From UBA2136 sp047635695 (GTDB taxonomy: Bacteria; Pseudomonadota; Alphaproteobacteria; UBA2136): 64,000 nt of DNA. Shown in pieces: positions 62,881-64,000 of the stretch; the first letter of the stretch is position 1, and each line of letters starts with the position of its first letter. Location of the stretch: assembly GCA_047635695.1 (NCBI GenBank), contig JBLILN010000004.1, positions 1 through 64,000 on the forward strand. The letters are read 5' to 3'. The position numbers and the translations under genes were made by a program. The notes below the pieces were generated by a model. That model worked only from the letters and a program-made list of their open reading frames with translations, was not told the DNA's origin and did no database searches.

Positions 62881-64000
62881 TTAGGCGTTTTTTCTCAAGC
62901 GCGCCGCAAAGAAGCCATCCATATTTTCTGCAGGCGTTGTTCTGACTTCACCTTGGTCATTGATAATGTATTCATTACCACCAACTTCGTCGAGGGTTAC
63001 TGGAACAACTTCAAAGTTAGCATGGTTCTTTAAGAAGCTTTCAATTTGTTTTTCACCTTCTTCATGAAAGAGAGAACATGTTGCATAAACCATAATACCA
63101 TTTACTTTAAGTAATCTTGCGGCTTCATTGAGTATGTTTTCTTGTATTACTGTTAGGTTGCGCACATGCTCAGGTTTTCTGGTTATCAGTACATCTGGGT
63201 GTCGTCTTGATGTGCCTGTTGCAGAGCAAGGGGCATCAATAAGAATACCAGCAAAGCTTTGATCGTCGAAACCAGTTTTACTCGCATCACCACAAACAAC
63301 TGTTGCAGACACTTGGCAGCGCTTGAAGTTTTCATGAACACGTGCAATACGTTTCTGGCTAAGGTCTATCGCTGTAATTTTACGGTCTTTGTGTGCATCG
63401 ATAAGTTGGATAGTTTTACCACCGGGCGCTGCGCACATGTCGAGGATATCACCTTCGGTGTTTAGGTTATTAAACAGACGTGCAGGGATTTGTGCCGCAG
63501 CATCTTGCACATACATTTTACCGTCGTCCCAACCAGGGATGTCGGTAATTGCGATATGTTTTTGTTTAAGACGGAATGTTTCTGTATGAATAGGAATGTT
63601 ATAAATTAATTCCTGTATATCTTCGTTCTCAATAATGTCTTGATCACGCATACGGAGGTCAATTTTTGAAATTTTCAACATATATTCGAATATGGCTTCA
63701 CTGCGCACGGGGCCATAGTCGTTAATGATCTTTTGTTGTATCCAATTAGGGATATTGAGCTTTGGCGCATTTGTTTTTTCTAAGGCGGTTAGACCTTCGC
63801 GTTGCGTGCGACGTAATATGGCGTTAATAATACCTGTGGCGCGCACTTTACCACGCACTTTTGCAAGTTCTACAGCACCATGAATGGCTGCATGTGCGGG
63901 TATGCTATCCATAAAGAGCAGCTGTGCGATACCGATGCGCATGATGTTTTTTTCTAGGCTATCATTGTCGAAGGGGTGTTTCATGAATTTGTCGATGAGG
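62881..64000 (-). CDS. rsmB: RsmB, 16S rRNA m5C967 methyltransferase (N-terminus off the right edge)
   Basis: SAM-dependent methyltransferase with an N-terminal NusB-like domain. The frame is open to the window edge (five codons before an internal ATG at 63984), and the NusB domain is cut short, so the true start lies to the right. Visible: IPAHAAIHGAVELAK and IINAILRR (NusB part), SAM motif MCAAPGGKTIQLIDA, catalytic IDAPCSATGTSRRHPD and the second cysteine in YATCSLFHEEGE. Confidence 0.93.
   Translation of the reverse strand, partial: LIDKFMKHPFDNDSLEKNIMRIGIAQLLFMDSIPAHAAIHGAVELAKVRGKVRATGIINAILRRTQREGLTALEKTNAPKLNIPNWIQQKIINDYGPVRSEAIFEYMLKISKIDLRMRDQDIIENEDIQELIYNIPIHTETFRLKQKHIAITDIPGWDDGKMYVQDAAAQIPARLFNNLNTEGDILDMCAAPGGKTIQLIDAHKDRKITAIDLSQKRIARVHENFKRCQVSATVVCGDASKTGFDDQSFAGILIDAPCSATGTSRRHPDVLITRKPEHVRNLTVIQENILNEAARLLKVNGIMVYATCSLFHEEGEKQIESFLKNHANFEVVPVTLDEVGGNEYIINDQGEVRTTPAENMDGFFAARLRKNA

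Noticed and set aside
1..64000. CRISPR arrays, insertion sequences, prophage, toxin-antitoxin or restriction systems
   Set aside because: I saw no regularly spaced direct repeats, transposase, integrase, phage structural or restriction genes anywhere in the window.

Overview
The window looks like chromosomal sequence from a low-GC (roughly 38-40% by eye) alphaproteobacterium. Evidence: dnaA, dnaN, recF and gyrB lie on one strand next to rpsT; hrcA-grpE-dnaK share an operon with CIRCE elements; DksA has only two zinc-site cysteines; and there are a zf-CHCC (NDUFS6-like) zinc finger protein, a UPF0434/Trm112-like protein, a DUF971 protein and a PCu(A)C copper chaperone. I cannot name the order or genus. 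No prophage, insertion sequence or CRISPR array is visible.

Layout. 0-5.4 kb: tsaD (cut by the left edge), mutM divergent from mnmE, then the minus-strand run SH3 protein - maf - coaE - serine hydrolase; the hydrolase has an in-frame stop. 5.4-6.4 kb holds no recognisable gene. 6.4-10.4 kb: a DUF1826-like protein, a comM/yifB gene broken by two frameshifts, a 58-aa ORF, and an M48 membrane peptidase paired with a zinc-ribbon membrane protein. 10.4-21.5 kb: the replication block gyrB, an orphan, a PMM-like HAD phosphatase, recF, dnaN, a small secreted protein, dnaA, rpsT (each often closed by its own terminator), two perfect DnaA boxes, and an unusually long aldo/keto reductase. 21.7-28.3 kb: two DsbA-like proteins, then a CzcB-CzcA metal efflux locus whose RND pump gene carries a one-base frameshift. 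28.7-32.0 kb: two orphan membrane proteins flanking tRNA-Arg(CCG) and a decayed second tRNA-Arg.

32-46.8 kb: prolyl iminopeptidase, dksA with the Trm112-like gene, a tight eight-gene plus-strand run (DUF971, PCu(A)C, PMM-like HAD, one ABC ATPase with three ABC-2 permeases, dnaQ), then hrcA-grpE-dnaK behind two tandem CIRCE elements, a secreted Ser/Tyr/Gly-rich protein, dnaJ and a PfkB sugar/nucleoside kinase. 46.8-62.1 kb: surface polysaccharide genes on the minus strand. One operon reads SDR - WecA/WbpL-like transferase - WbpM-like dehydratase - galU - ugd - UDP-GlcA 4-epimerase - nth; a second reads heparinase-like - membrane-anchored DUF2939-like - GT4; then nhaA and wecB. The right end has rpe and rsmB (cut by the right edge).

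Together the sugar genes predict UDP-glucose, UDP-glucuronate, UDP-galacturonate, UDP-ManNAc and a 6-deoxy-HexNAc (probably QuiNAc) primer, i.e. a uronate-containing O-antigen or exopolysaccharide. Three protein genes (serine hydrolase, comM, czcA) carry simple inactivating lesions, two of them one-base losses in short A runs. This means either real gene decay or uncorrected homopolymer sequencing errors. I found no clearly new defence or mobile system. The most unusual items are the three-permease ABC exporter, the two PMM2-like phosphatases, NhaA with a histone-like Lys/Ala-rich tail, the paired CIRCEs, the tRNA-Arg remnant and the two orphan membrane proteins beside it.
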